Shown here: one piece after another, positions 35,514-43,744 of the stretch
How the letters are laid out: each line of letters begins with the position of its first letter
Numbering within the stretch: position 1 is the first letter of the stretch
Notes under the pieces: model-generated
The model's input: only the letters and a program-made list of their open reading frames with translations
Told to the model about the DNA's origin: nothing
Databases searched by the model: none
Translations under genes and position numbers: made by a program
Assembly (NCBI GenBank): GCA_017532345.1
Contig: JAFXJJ010000108.1
Location: 1-64,000 of the forward strand
DNA length: 64,000 nucleotides
Reading direction: 5' to 3'
Source: Erysipelotrichales bacterium
Lineage (GTDB): Bacteria > Bacillota_I > Bacilli_A > Erysipelotrichales > Erysipelotrichaceae

Positions 35514-35846
35514 CTAAGCTTTAACAGTATTGAACTTAGTTACGAATTCGTAGGCAGTTAATGGTGTTGATAAGATTGCAAGATGTTCTTCATTAGCTTT
35601 ATCTAATGTTTCTTGAGGTATTTCAGCATCCTCAATAATAACTACACATGCAACTTCTTTTAATAATGCAACAGCAATAATATTAATGTGAGATTGAACT
35701 GTTAACCAAGCTTGATCAGCTTCTGCATGACCCATAACCCAGCTTAGTAAATCCCCAATATATAATGAATCTACATTTTTATTAAGAGCTTCATCATCTC
35801 CATAAGCTGTACATCCCATTAATTTAGATAATTCATTTACTGTCAT
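35514..35846 (-). CDS. DRTGG-domain protein (second copy in operon)
   Basis: About 110 residues from ATG 35846 (SD GGAG upstream; the frame reaches 35879). The DRTGG fold is seen in VDSLYIGDLLSWVMGHAEAD and WLTVQSHINIIAVALLKEVA, followed by CVVIIEDAEIPQETLDKANE. The name motif itself is not kept. DRTGG domains occur with CBS domains and in phosphotransacetylase N-termini, and may bind nucleotides. Paired with the similar gene at 37457-37825. Part of the putative signalling module in the hydrogenase operon. Confidence 0.75.
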   Translation of the reverse strand: MTVNELSKLMGCTAYGDDEALNKNVDSLYIGDLLSWVMGHAEADQAWLTVQSHINIIAVALLKEVACVVIIEDAEIPQETLDKANEEHLAILSTPLTAYEFVTKFNTVKA

Positions 35847-35851
35847 ATAAC

Positions 35852-37054
35852 CTACTCCTTCTTTGCCTTGATTCGACAATCCTCAATCTGATTATGTCCT
35901 TTCGCGATTTCCTCTGCCATATGTAAGCAGTTAGGAAAACCACATGCACCACAGTCAAATCCAGGTAGCTTTTCTCTAATTTCTTTGACACGAAGGAACC
36001 AATCCATTTTTTCCTTCATTTTTCGTAAATCTTGCTCATCCATCGGTTTAATATCTCGTACTACTTCTTCGAAACTTAAATCTAACACTTTATCAGAAGC
36101 ATCTTTATAAATTTCTTCTAGTTGAATACGATTTTCAAATGGATTAGTCCATAAAAGACCTCCTCCAACACAACCATTTGAACAAGCTGACATCGAAATG
36201 TATTTAGAACTTTGTAGTCTTTCAAATTCAACTAATTCTAAAACATCAGTCGCTTTATCGATACTGTCAACATTGATGATTGTATAATCTTCCATCATAC
36301 GTTGAACACCATCTTTAACGTCATATAGTAATCCAATTTTAGATAATTCAATTTCTTCTGCACTACCATCAACTTCGCGCATTGTTTTTCTTAAAATGGC
36401 ACTTATCGAATTTACTGCAATCGCATGATCCACTTCATATTCCATATTTCCATTTGGATATTTTGCTAAATCAAGTTTAGCTGCACATTCACACAATAAG
36501 AATATACCGATTTCTTCTTTCTTTAATCCCGTTTCTTCCATTATAGCTTTTCGCTTCATACGAGCAGCTAATTCTGAAGGATATTCCATAGGAATTAAGT
36601 ATGGAACTAATCCAGGATATTTATGGTAAATCATCTTAGTAATTGATGGACAATGTGAAGATAATAAATAATTATTTTTGTATTTCTTAATAAAAGGTAC
36701 TGCATTATTCATAATTGCTGAGTTATATAAACTCAAATCAACTACCTCATCAAACCCTAAAACATGGAAAGCATGTTCCATTTTACGCATTTGAATCGTA
36801 TCAGAAAATTGTGTATAAAAACTAACTGGTATTAATACACAAGTGTATTTATAATTCTTATTAAATTCTAATTTCGATGATACAATAGTAAACCCATTAT
36901 TAGGACATACATGTAAGCATTTACCACAATCAATGCATTTATCCTTACGAATTAACGGTAAATCATTAACATAATGTAATGCATCCATTGGACAAGCTTT
37001 CATGCACTTCATGCAATGTTCACAAGCAAGTGGATTATAAGATTCTATATTCAT
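35852..37054 (-). CDS. Hydrogenase-related iron-sulfur protein (ferredoxin + degenerate H-cluster domain + Fe-S domain)
   Basis: 400 residues. The N-terminal two-cluster ferredoxin has CEHCMKCMKACP and CIDCGKCLHVCP. A middle domain resembles the C-terminal hydrogenase domain, with LSSHCPSITKMIYHKYPGLV, IFLLCECAAKLDLAKY and SMSACSNGCVGGGL as shifted versions of the three H-cluster motifs. The C-terminal four-Cys Fe-S domain is FDCGACGFPNCLHMAEEI with a last Cys in EDCRIK. The H-cluster ligands are not intact, so a redox sensor or electron carrier is more likely than an active hydrogenase. It overlaps the ATPase stop by 4 bases. Confidence 0.82.
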   Translation of the reverse strand: MNIESYNPLACEHCMKCMKACPMDALHYVNDLPLIRKDKCIDCGKCLHVCPNNGFTIVSSKLEFNKNYKYTCVLIPVSFYTQFSDTIQMRKMEHAFHVLGFDEVVDLSLYNSAIMNNAVPFIKKYKNNYLLSSHCPSITKMIYHKYPGLVPYLIPMEYPSELAARMKRKAIMEETGLKKEEIGIFLLCECAAKLDLAKYPNGNMEYEVDHAIAVNSISAILRKTMREVDGSAEEIELSKIGLLYDVKDGVQRMMEDYTIINVDSIDKATDVLELVEFERLQSSKYISMSACSNGCVGGGLLWTNPFENRIQLEEIYKDASDKVLDLSFEEVVRDIKPMDEQDLRKMKEKMDWFLRVKEIREKLPGFDCGACGFPNCLHMAEEIAKGHNQIEDCRIKAKKE

Positions 37055-37470
37055 AATTGAAATCCTACCTTTAAATGTGTTCCTTCACTACTGGAAGTAA
37101 TATCAAAGTTATCTGAAACTCGTTTTATATTGACAAGTCCCATACCAGCACCAAAACCAAATTCTCTAGCCTTTTCAGACGCTGTTGACCAACCAGGTAC
37201 CATTGCCTGTTCAATATCAGGGATGCCTGGTCCTACATCATCAAAATGTAAATAGACCATGCCATTTTCATCATCGATAAATAATGAAATATCACCACCA
37301 TCGGAGTGGATTATCATATTTATTTCAGCTTCATAACAAGCAACTGATATCTTTCTTAATTTATCAGATGGAACACCCAATTGTTTCAATATATCTTTAA
37401 TTTTACTAGAAATTTTTCCAGCAGTTGTGAAACTATCTGCTACGACATTATACTTATCAATTAATGTCAT
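37051..37470 (-). CDS. RsbW/SpoIIAB-like ATP-binding protein
   Basis: About 139 residues, a stand-alone GHKL ATPase: ACYEAEINMIIHSDGGDISL (N box), LHFDDVGPGIPDIEQAM (G1) and REFGFGAGMGLVNIKRVSDN (G2). This is the size and plan of anti-sigma kinases such as SpoIIAB and RsbW, which bind sigma or switch proteins and phosphorylate a partner on Ser. No such partner (STAS) is nearby. The start is ATG 37470, after a weak GGTG and inside the end of the DRTGG gene, so coupling is likely. Confidence 0.82.
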   Translation of the reverse strand: MTLIDKYNVVADSFTTAGKISSKIKDILKQLGVPSDKLRKISVACYEAEINMIIHSDGGDISLFIDDENGMVYLHFDDVGPGIPDIEQAMVPGWSTASEKAREFGFGAGMGLVNIKRVSDNFDITSSSEGTHLKVGFQL

Positions 37471-37825
37471 CAGGTACACCGTTCAATCCATTTGAATATA
37501 AAACACCGCAAGCTTCAAACATTAACATATCTGTAGTAAAACAAGTTATATTAGCTTCTTTAGCTACTTCTAGATCTTCCTCGCGGAAAGTCTTTCCTCT
37601 TACTAAAACAACAACACTAATATCAAGCATTTCTGCTGTTCTTAGCGATTGTGCATTTGCAAGTCCAGTTAATAGAATCATCTTAGAACCAGAATCGTTT
37701 ACTTTAGCTAATACATCACTCATTAAATCGCCAGCAAACACATAAGAGTAATCTACATCTTCTCTTAATTCTAAGTTAATTCCTTCTTGACCTTGTAGTA
37801 ATGAATATAATTCTTTAATTTTCAT
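37457..37825 (-). CDS. DRTGG-domain protein (first copy in operon)
   Basis: 122 residues: MKIKELYSLLQGQEGINLEL, VDYSYVFAGDLMSDVLAKVN, KMILLTGLANAQSLRTAEML and VVVLVRGKTFREEDLEVAKE. It is related in plan to the gene at 35514-35846. Probably a small ligand-binding regulatory subunit. It lies four bases after the NuoE-like gene. Confidence 0.78.
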   Translation of the reverse strand: MKIKELYSLLQGQEGINLELREDVDYSYVFAGDLMSDVLAKVNDSGSKMILLTGLANAQSLRTAEMLDISVVVLVRGKTFREEDLEVAKEANITCFTTDMLMFEACGVLYSNGLNGVPDDIN

Positions 37826-37829
37826 AATA

Positions 37830-38303
37830 CTACGCCTTAGCTGAAACTAAAATATCATCGATCATATCAACTGTTAATGAGCCATGAACTGTACCATCAA
37901 CTACTACAACTGGAGCTAATCCACATGCACCTAAACATCTAGTAGCATCAATTGAGAATTCTCCATCAGCACTTGTTTCATTAACTTTACAATTAAGTTT
38001 TTCGCAAATCTTGTCAAGAATTTCTTGTGCACCTTTTACATAACAAGCTGTTCCTAAGCATACATTAATAACATGTTTACCTTTTGGTTGAGTAGTAAAT
38101 TGTGTATAGAATGTTACTACACCATAAACTTCAGCAACAGAAACATTTGAACCTTCTGCAATTTTTTCCATAGCTTCAAATGGAATATATCCTAATTCGT
38201 GTTGCACTTCATGAAGCATCAATTTTACAGGTCCACGTTTACCTTGATGCTTCTTTACAATTTCATCGATTGTAGAAATTGCACTAGCACTTAGTTTATT
38301 CAT
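37830..38303 (-). CDS. hydC: Hydrogenase [2Fe-2S] subunit HydC (NuoE/HndA-like)
   Basis: 157 residues. Thioredoxin-like [2Fe-2S] protein with the four Cys in VCLGTACYVKGA and TRCLGACGLAPVVVV. The helical head (HQGKRGPVKLMLHEVQHELG, AEVYGVVTFYTQF) is typical of NuoE. It carries electrons between the flavin subunit and partners. First gene of the ten-gene operon. SD GGAGG precedes the ATG, with a small GCGTA/TACGC hairpin just before it. Confidence 0.95.
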   Translation of the reverse strand: MNKLSASAISTIDEIVKKHQGKRGPVKLMLHEVQHELGYIPFEAMEKIAEGSNVSVAEVYGVVTFYTQFTTQPKGKHVINVCLGTACYVKGAQEILDKICEKLNCKVNETSADGEFSIDATRCLGACGLAPVVVVDGTVHGSLTVDMIDDILVSAKA

Positions 38304-38341
38304 CTTTTACCTCCTGCGTATCCTCTTACGCTTATATATCT

Positions 38342-38370
38342 ATTATCATATGATTTAATGTATTTTGCAA
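38342..38370 (-). promoter_or_regulatory. Promoter of the hydrogenase operon
   Basis: -35 TTGCAA (38365-38370), 17-base spacer, -10 GATAAT (38342-38347). Confidence 0.7.
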
Positions 38371-38380
38371 GCGCTATCAT
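38366..38380 (-). promoter_or_regulatory. CRE (CcpA) site over the hydrogenase -35 box
   Basis: ATGATAGCGCTTGCA on the minus strand. It is near-palindromic and matches TGAAAGCGCTTTCA at 12 of 14 positions. The overlap with the -35 predicts repression when CcpA is bound. Confidence 0.65.
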
Positions 38381-38422
38381 TAAATATTGTTTATTTTTTT
38401 ATGTTTTTCACAAAGATGTTTG

Positions 38423-39151
38423 TTAATTCTCAAACTTTTTAAAAATTAGATTAACAACCTGTTCTAGTAAAAAAACTAGCAATATAACAATAATTGTCCA
38501 AGCAAAGACACCTGTTAAATCAAGGTTTGCTTTGTCAAAATACATCTCTCTCCCTATGCCAATTTTCACAAACCCTAAAACTTCACTCATGATACATACC
38601 TTAAAGCTTAATGAAATGCATGAAATCATTACCCCTTTTATCGCATGCATACATTCTGGAATGTATATCTTCGTAAGTTTAGTAGAGAAAGATTCATCAT
38701 ACAATAATATGACATCTTTAAGATCCCTATCCATCTGATTAACTGCGTTATATGCGCTATCAAAGAATAAAGGGAATACAATAAAAAATCCTATGTAATA
38801 TACTGCTGTACTAACTTTACTAACCCAAAGTAATAATAGAAACATATATGAAATATTTGGGATTGTTTTAAGCACTACAACAATAGGACTTAAAAAGCGA
38901 TAAAGTAGTTTATACATACCTGAAAGTATACCTAAAGAAACACCTAATAAAAACGATACTCCAAACGAAACAGTTGTACGTAATAAAGTAGTTAATAAAG
39001 TAATATAGAAACTACCTTGCCCCATTTCATTGATAATACGTAATACTACTGAACTTACCGTTGGAAGAAAAATATCATTATCGATATATGCTGCTAATAA
39101 CGACCATGTTATAAGCAATATTATCAATGATATCCATGTTTCTTTTTTCAT
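38423..39151 (-). CDS. ABC transporter permease, NitT/TauT (SsuC) type
   Basis: 242 residues, six predicted membrane helices. The coupling motif lies in the IYIPECMHAIKGVMISCISL stretch (EAA loop, with family-typical P...G). The N-terminus LIILLITWSLLAAYIDNDIF and TVSSVVLRIINEM are common to SsuC/TauC/ThiX-like permeases. It lies downstream of a substrate-binding lipoprotein gene. No ATP-binding gene is adjacent. Substrate unknown; candidates are pyrimidine precursors, taurine-like compounds or nitrate analogues. Confidence 0.85.
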   Translation of the reverse strand: MKKETWISLIILLITWSLLAAYIDNDIFLPTVSSVVLRIINEMGQGSFYITLLTTLLRTTVSFGVSFLLGVSLGILSGMYKLLYRFLSPIVVVLKTIPNISYMFLLLLWVSKVSTAVYYIGFFIVFPLFFDSAYNAVNQMDRDLKDVILLYDESFSTKLTKIYIPECMHAIKGVMISCISLSFKVCIMSEVLGFVKIGIGREMYFDKANLDLTGVFAWTIIVILLVFLLEQVVNLIFKKFEN

Positions 39152-39196
39152 ATAATACCACCTTAATCACAACCTATATTATACCTCAAAACTAAT

Positions 39197-39230
39197 AAAA
39201 GAAAAAGAAGATAAAGTAATATTTATCCTC
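39197..39230 (-). terminator. Terminator between the binding protein and the permease
   Basis: A 9-bp stem with one G-U pair (39207-39215 with 39222-39230) and a 6-base loop. The minus-strand exit is TTTTTCTTTT. Partial read-through would give less permease than binding protein. Confidence 0.75.
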
Positions 39231-39243
39231 TTTTTTACAGATT

Positions 39244-40188
39244 TTATTTAATGTAACCCTCTTCTGATAGATTAATATTAAAAACTTCAAGGAAGTTATC
39301 AATATTTTCTTTCACATCAATAGCTTTTTTATACTCAATATTTTGTCTTTCATATGAGTTAACAGCAACTTTAGCACTTGGTACACCAATCTCTTCCAAC
39401 TTAGCATCTACAGAAGCTTCAAATAAAGTCATATCAGCATCACTAATGTATTTAGAAATTGTATCTAAATAGTGATTAACGCTTGCTGGATTAGCTTCAT
39501 AAACTGAATTCTTGACGAAGATAGCAGCTTGAGGATATCCATAAGAACCATAAGCCTCTTCCCATAGTTTTTGTAGATCCTTCTTCACAGCTAAATTTAT
39601 ACCACTTTGCTTAGCCTTAGCAATAGTAGCAGTTACAGCAGGTTCAGCTAATAACGCTAACTTAGTTTTACCACCTAATAACGCTGCTTGAGCTTCAGTA
39701 ACAGCTGAGTAATAAGTAACTTCATTAGACATATTTAATTTAGAATGTAGGTTCTTGAACACCATACCAGGAACTGCTGCTTCACCAAATGCACTAATAG
39801 CATCAGTTTCACTAGCATCTTCTGTTCCAACTAAATATAAGTTTCCCCAAGTAAGTACACTTGCAAGCTTATATTCACTTTTTCCTAAACTGATTAATTT
39901 TGATCCAGCATTGATTGGTGCAACAATAATATCATATTCACTATCAGATTTAGCCAATTCTGTAGTTAATAAATCTGCACCACTAGTAATTGTATATGTG
40001 TTTATTTCACTATTTACAATATCATTTACAACAGCTAGTGCTGGAGCTCCAGAAGGTACTAATATATTATACCCTTCTACTACCACATCATTGGATGACA
40101 CATCATTATTAGCTTCGCCTTCACTATTCTGACTTGCACATCCACTGATTAATAATAAAACTAATAAAGCTTTAAATATTTTTTTCAT
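39244..40188 (-). CDS. ABC transporter substrate-binding lipoprotein, NitT/TauT type
   Basis: About 314 residues. A lipoprotein signal MKKIFKALLVLLLISGCAS puts the lipidated Cys in ISGC. The mature domain has the two-lobed NMT1/SsuA layout: NILVPSGAPALAVVNDIV, YDIIVAPINAGSKLIS, and AQAALLGGKTKLALLAEPAV. The ATG at 40188 has AAGGAG at good spacing; an ATG two codons earlier is too close. The gene has its own terminator, and its partner permease follows. Confidence 0.87.
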   Translation of the reverse strand: MKKIFKALLVLLLISGCASQNSEGEANNDVSSNDVVVEGYNILVPSGAPALAVVNDIVNSEINTYTITSGADLLTTELAKSDSEYDIIVAPINAGSKLISLGKSEYKLASVLTWGNLYLVGTEDASETDAISAFGEAAVPGMVFKNLHSKLNMSNEVTYYSAVTEAQAALLGGKTKLALLAEPAVTATIAKAKQSGINLAVKKDLQKLWEEAYGSYGYPQAAIFVKNSVYEANPASVNHYLDTISKYISDADMTLFEASVDAKLEEIGVPSAKVAVNSYERQNIEYKKAIDVKENIDNFLEVFNINLSEEGYIK

Positions 40189-40270
40189 TTGCATTCTCCT
40201 TTAAATAAAAAGAATACCAGCATACAAATCATATACTGGTATTTATTAGAATTCAAGTCAATTTCACAAA

Positions 40271-42013
40271 TTATTTAAATAATTTCTTTGTTTTTACTTC
40301 TTCAGTAACCATTGTTACATAATCTTCTAATGACATTTGAACAGATTCTTGAGAACCGTGTTTTCTTACAGTTACACTATTACCGTTCATATCATTATCA
40401 CCAACAACTAATTGATAATTAATCTTCTTCATTTGAGCTTCACGTACACGATATCCTAATTTTTCGTTACGATCATCTACTTCAGAACGAATACCAGCAG
40501 CTAATAATGCTTCATTTACTTTATGCGCATATTCCCCATGTACTTCTGAGTTTACAGGAATAACAACAACTTGTCTTGGAGCTAACCATAATGGGAATTG
40601 ACCAGCAAAGTGTTCAATTAAGATACCAATGAAACGTTCAATTGAACCATAAATTACACGGTGTAACATAACTGGACGTTTTTTACTACCATCTTTATCA
40701 ACATATGTTAAGTCAAAACGCTCTGGTAAGTTCATATCTAATTGAATTGTACCACATTGCCATACACGTCCTAATGAATCTTTAATATGGAAGTCTAATT
40801 TAGGACCATAGAATGCACCATCACCTGGATTTACTTTACATTCCTTACCTGCAGCATGACAAGCAGCTTCTAATGCAGCTTCAGCTTTATTCCATACATC
40901 AATTGAACCAATGTATTTTTCTTCTGGACGAGTAGATAATTCAATATCATAAGATAATCCAAAGATAGAATATACACGGTCAATGAATGCGATTAATTGT
41001 ACTACTTCACTTTCGATTTGATCTTCAGTCATGAAAATATGAGCATCATCTTGAGTAAATGTACGAACACGGAATAAACCATTTAAAGCACCACTTGCTT
41101 CATGACGATGAACTTGTCCTAATTCACCAACACGCATTGGGAAATCTCTGTATGAATGTAATTCATTCTTATAAACTAATAATGCACCTGGACAGTTCAT
41201 AGGTTTAACAGCAAATAATTGTTCATCAATAGTTGAAGTATACATATTTTCACGGTAATTATACCAGTGTCCACTTGTTTCCCAAAGAGTTTGATTCAAC
41301 ATAATTGGAGTTTTAATAAATAGATAATTTTCTTTAGTATGTTCTTCATACCAGAAGTTTTCTAAAGTATTACGTAAAATCATTCCGTTTGGTAAGAAGA
41401 ATGGGAATCCAGGACCATATTCACTCATCATAAATAATCCCATTTCTCTACCAATCTTTTTATGATCACGTTTTTTAGCTTCTTCTAATTCGTATAAATG
41501 TTGTTTTAAATCTTCTTCATTTTCAAAACAAATACCATATACACGAGTTAACATTTTATTCTTACTATCACCTTTATAGTAAGCACCATTAACTTTTAAT
41601 AACTTAAAGTTCTTTAATAATTTAACTGTTTCTACATGAGGTCCACGACATAAGTCAACAAATTCACCTTGACGGTAACATGTGATTGTAGTGCTATCTT
41701 CCATATTTTCAATTAAATCAATCTTATATGGATCATTTGCAAACATTTCTAAAGCTTGTTCTCTAGTTAATTCTTCACGAGAAATACGTTTACCATCTTT
41801 AGCGATTTTCTTCATTTCTTTTTCGATTTTTTCTAAATCTTCTTCACGAATAACTTCACCTTGTAAGTCCATATCGTAATAGAAACCTTCGCTGATTACT
41901 GGTCCTACCCAGAATAATGTATTTGGATATAAACGTTTAATAGCTTGTGCCATCATATGAGCACATGAGTGATTTAAAATACTTAATTGTTCATTTTCTT
42001 TTACATTAATCAT
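40271..42013 (-). CDS. thrS: Threonyl-tRNA synthetase lacking the N-terminal TGS domain
   Basis: About 580 residues from ATG 42013 (SD AAGGAGG). The editing domain begins at once with HSCAHMMAQAIKRLYPNTLF and includes CRGPHVETVK. The class II catalytic core has VRTFTQDDAHIFMTEDQI (motif 2 region) and MLHRVIYGSIERFIGILIEH (motif 3). The anticodon domain has WLAPRQVVVIPV. Typical ThrS has about 640 residues with a ~60-residue TGS domain in front. There is no room for one here, because the T-box terminator ends about 25 bases upstream. Confidence 0.96.
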   Translation of the reverse strand: MINVKENEQLSILNHSCAHMMAQAIKRLYPNTLFWVGPVISEGFYYDMDLQGEVIREEDLEKIEKEMKKIAKDGKRISREELTREQALEMFANDPYKIDLIENMEDSTTITCYRQGEFVDLCRGPHVETVKLLKNFKLLKVNGAYYKGDSKNKMLTRVYGICFENEEDLKQHLYELEEAKKRDHKKIGREMGLFMMSEYGPGFPFFLPNGMILRNTLENFWYEEHTKENYLFIKTPIMLNQTLWETSGHWYNYRENMYTSTIDEQLFAVKPMNCPGALLVYKNELHSYRDFPMRVGELGQVHRHEASGALNGLFRVRTFTQDDAHIFMTEDQIESEVVQLIAFIDRVYSIFGLSYDIELSTRPEEKYIGSIDVWNKAEAALEAACHAAGKECKVNPGDGAFYGPKLDFHIKDSLGRVWQCGTIQLDMNLPERFDLTYVDKDGSKKRPVMLHRVIYGSIERFIGILIEHFAGQFPLWLAPRQVVVIPVNSEVHGEYAHKVNEALLAAGIRSEVDDRNEKLGYRVREAQMKKINYQLVVGDNDMNGNSVTVRKHGSQESVQMSLEDYVTMVTEEVKTKKLFK

Positions 42014-42035
42014 ATTCTTTCTCCTCCTTATAGTA

Positions 42036-42256
42036 TTAAAAAAGACCCTCATCACTAAGGACGAGAGTCTCGCGGTACCACCTTATTTCCCATTTATTAT
42101 CTTAAATGGACACTCAATTACACTTTAACGCAGTTATACGTTTCTCATTACAAGAAAATACTCATAGGTAGTAAAATATTACTATGTTGTTACTCTTTCA
42201 CCAACCGAATAACTCTCTACATCAACTCATAATATTTGTTGTCCTAATCACTGTAC
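42036..42256 (-). promoter_or_regulatory. Threonine T-box riboswitch
   Basis: The T-box sequence AGGTGGTACCGCGAG (42069-42083, minus strand) is followed by the terminator stem GACTCTCGTC/GATGAGGGTC (42044-42069) and TTTTTT. Upstream are stem I elements (AGAGAG ... GGTTGGTG). The run ACTACC (42167-42172) holds Thr codons in the specifier region. Uncharged tRNA-Thr would favour antitermination. Confidence 0.92.
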
Positions 42257-42262
42257 AAATTA

Positions 42263-42291
42263 AATTTACGCTTATTTTCTTAGTTTGTCAA
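42263..42291 (-). promoter_or_regulatory. Promoter of the T-box-thrS transcript
   Basis: -35 TTGACA (42286-42291, perfect), 17-base spacer, -10 TAAATT (42263-42268). Confidence 0.8.
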
Positions 42292-42343
42292 CCTAAATTT
42301 AATTAATAAACAATTTAAATTCAATAGAAAAATCAACTAAATA

Positions 42344-43495
42344 TTATTGCTTATTTAATTTAGCTTCAATATCAGCAATTTCTTTTTCTAATTGTTCAAT
42401 AAACTCTTTCTTTTCTTCAATTAAATCATTAGTTTCATCAATTTCACGTTGGCTATACATAGTAGCAATTTCATCTTGTAGACGCTTAATTTGACGTTTT
42501 TGATTCATAATCATATCTTGTTTACGAGATTTAGTTTCTTGCATTCTTTGTAACCATTCAGAATGACGTTTATTATTGTATTCAGTTAAGCCATTGAAGT
42601 ATTCGTCCATTGTAGCTCTAAATTCAGCCCATAGACCATTTTCATCTTTACCACTTGAACCAATAGTTCTCCACTTAGCGCTCAAATCCTTCATTAATTG
42701 AGTATTCTCTTTAGTAAATTCTTTAGTGCCAACTATTTCTTTAGCCTTATCAACTAATTCCTTTTTAGAAGTAGCATTTACTCCTTGTTTTTCATGAAGT
42801 TCATCATAATATTCATTTCGCTTAGCGTAGAATTGTTGACGTACCTCATCAAATTCACTCCAAAGTTTTTCTTCAAATTCTTTACCTGCATTACCTACTG
42901 CCTTCCATTGATCTAATAAATCTTTGAATACAGCACTAGTATTAGACCAATCTTGACTATCAACATAAGATTTAGCCTTTTCGATTAATTCAGTTTTTAC
43001 TTCACGAGCATTATCAAACTTAGCTTGTAAATCTTCCCAATATTGATGTTTATTGTTGAAGAATTCTTGACGTGCTTCATTGAATTCGTTCCACAAGTTA
43101 TCATCAGTATCTTTACCTGCTGAACCTGTTTCACGCCATTTATTCATAAGTTCTTCAATTTCAGAAGTCGCTTTTGACCAATTATCAGGATTTACTAGCC
43201 CCTTAACTTGGTCAATTAAATCTCTCTTAATAGTTTCATTACCTTGATATTCCCATTTACGTTTTGCATAAATAGTATCTACAACAGCTTCAAATTCTTC
43301 ATTTAATTTAGCATCCATTGCTGAATCATAATTAGGAATTCTACGCCATTCCTTTTGAATTTTAGCTAATTCTGAATAAACATTTTTATCTTCAGATGCT
43401 TGTAGTTCCTTTGCTTTCTCAATCAATTCTTGACGTAATTTAATATCTTGATCTAAATCACGTTCTTCAATTAATTCATTGTACTCATTGTTCAT
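42344..43495 (-). CDS. DUF349 repeat protein
   Basis: 383 residues made of about four helical repeats of ~75 residues, each with a W-x-x-x-G signature: EWRRIPNYDSAMDAKLNEEF, KWRETGSAGKDTDDNLWNEF, QWKAVGNAGKEFEEKLWSEF, KWRTIGSSGKDENGLWAEF. A C-terminal coiled coil (RQIKRLQDEIATMYSQREID) follows. Cytosolic, no signal peptide. DUF349 proteins are common in Bacteroidetes and some Bacillota and have no established molecular role. The upstream 250 bases (43496-43744) hold no gene I can support. Confidence 0.8.
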   Translation of the reverse strand: MNNEYNELIEERDLDQDIKLRQELIEKAKELQASEDKNVYSELAKIQKEWRRIPNYDSAMDAKLNEEFEAVVDTIYAKRKWEYQGNETIKRDLIDQVKGLVNPDNWSKATSEIEELMNKWRETGSAGKDTDDNLWNEFNEARQEFFNNKHQYWEDLQAKFDNAREVKTELIEKAKSYVDSQDWSNTSAVFKDLLDQWKAVGNAGKEFEEKLWSEFDEVRQQFYAKRNEYYDELHEKQGVNATSKKELVDKAKEIVGTKEFTKENTQLMKDLSAKWRTIGSSGKDENGLWAEFRATMDEYFNGLTEYNNKRHSEWLQRMQETKSRKQDMIMNQKRQIKRLQDEIATMYSQREIDETNDLIEEKKEFIEQLEKEIADIEAKLNKQ

Positions 43496-43744
43496 AATAA
43501 TACCTCATCTCACTTTATTACATTTTACATCATTAATTAAAAAAAAGCACTCTTTTTCATAATTTAAAAACGATTAATTTACTTTTTTAGTATTTCTTCA
43601 AAACAACTAAGAATAATTAGTACCCTAAGTTAACAAATTGTCACCTATATTTCCATTTATTAATTAAAACAAATTCTGATAAAACAATTTCTTTTGTAGG
43701 ATACTGTAAAATTATTACTTTAAGAAATATTAGACTATTAATAG

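Noticed and set aside
38381-38422. Rex-type operator upstream of the hydrogenase operon
   Set aside because: Fragments such as TTGTGAA and TTAACAA occur, but not in the inverted TTGTTAA-N4-TTAACAA arrangement.
42014-42055. ThrS start at 42055
   Set aside because: That frame starts inside the T-box terminator; the ATG at 42013 follows AAGGAGG.
43496-43744. Possible gene or RNA in the 250-base gap after the phosphatase gene
   Set aside because: Only very AT-rich sequence with short frames lacking SDs, and no stable hairpin followed by a U-run.
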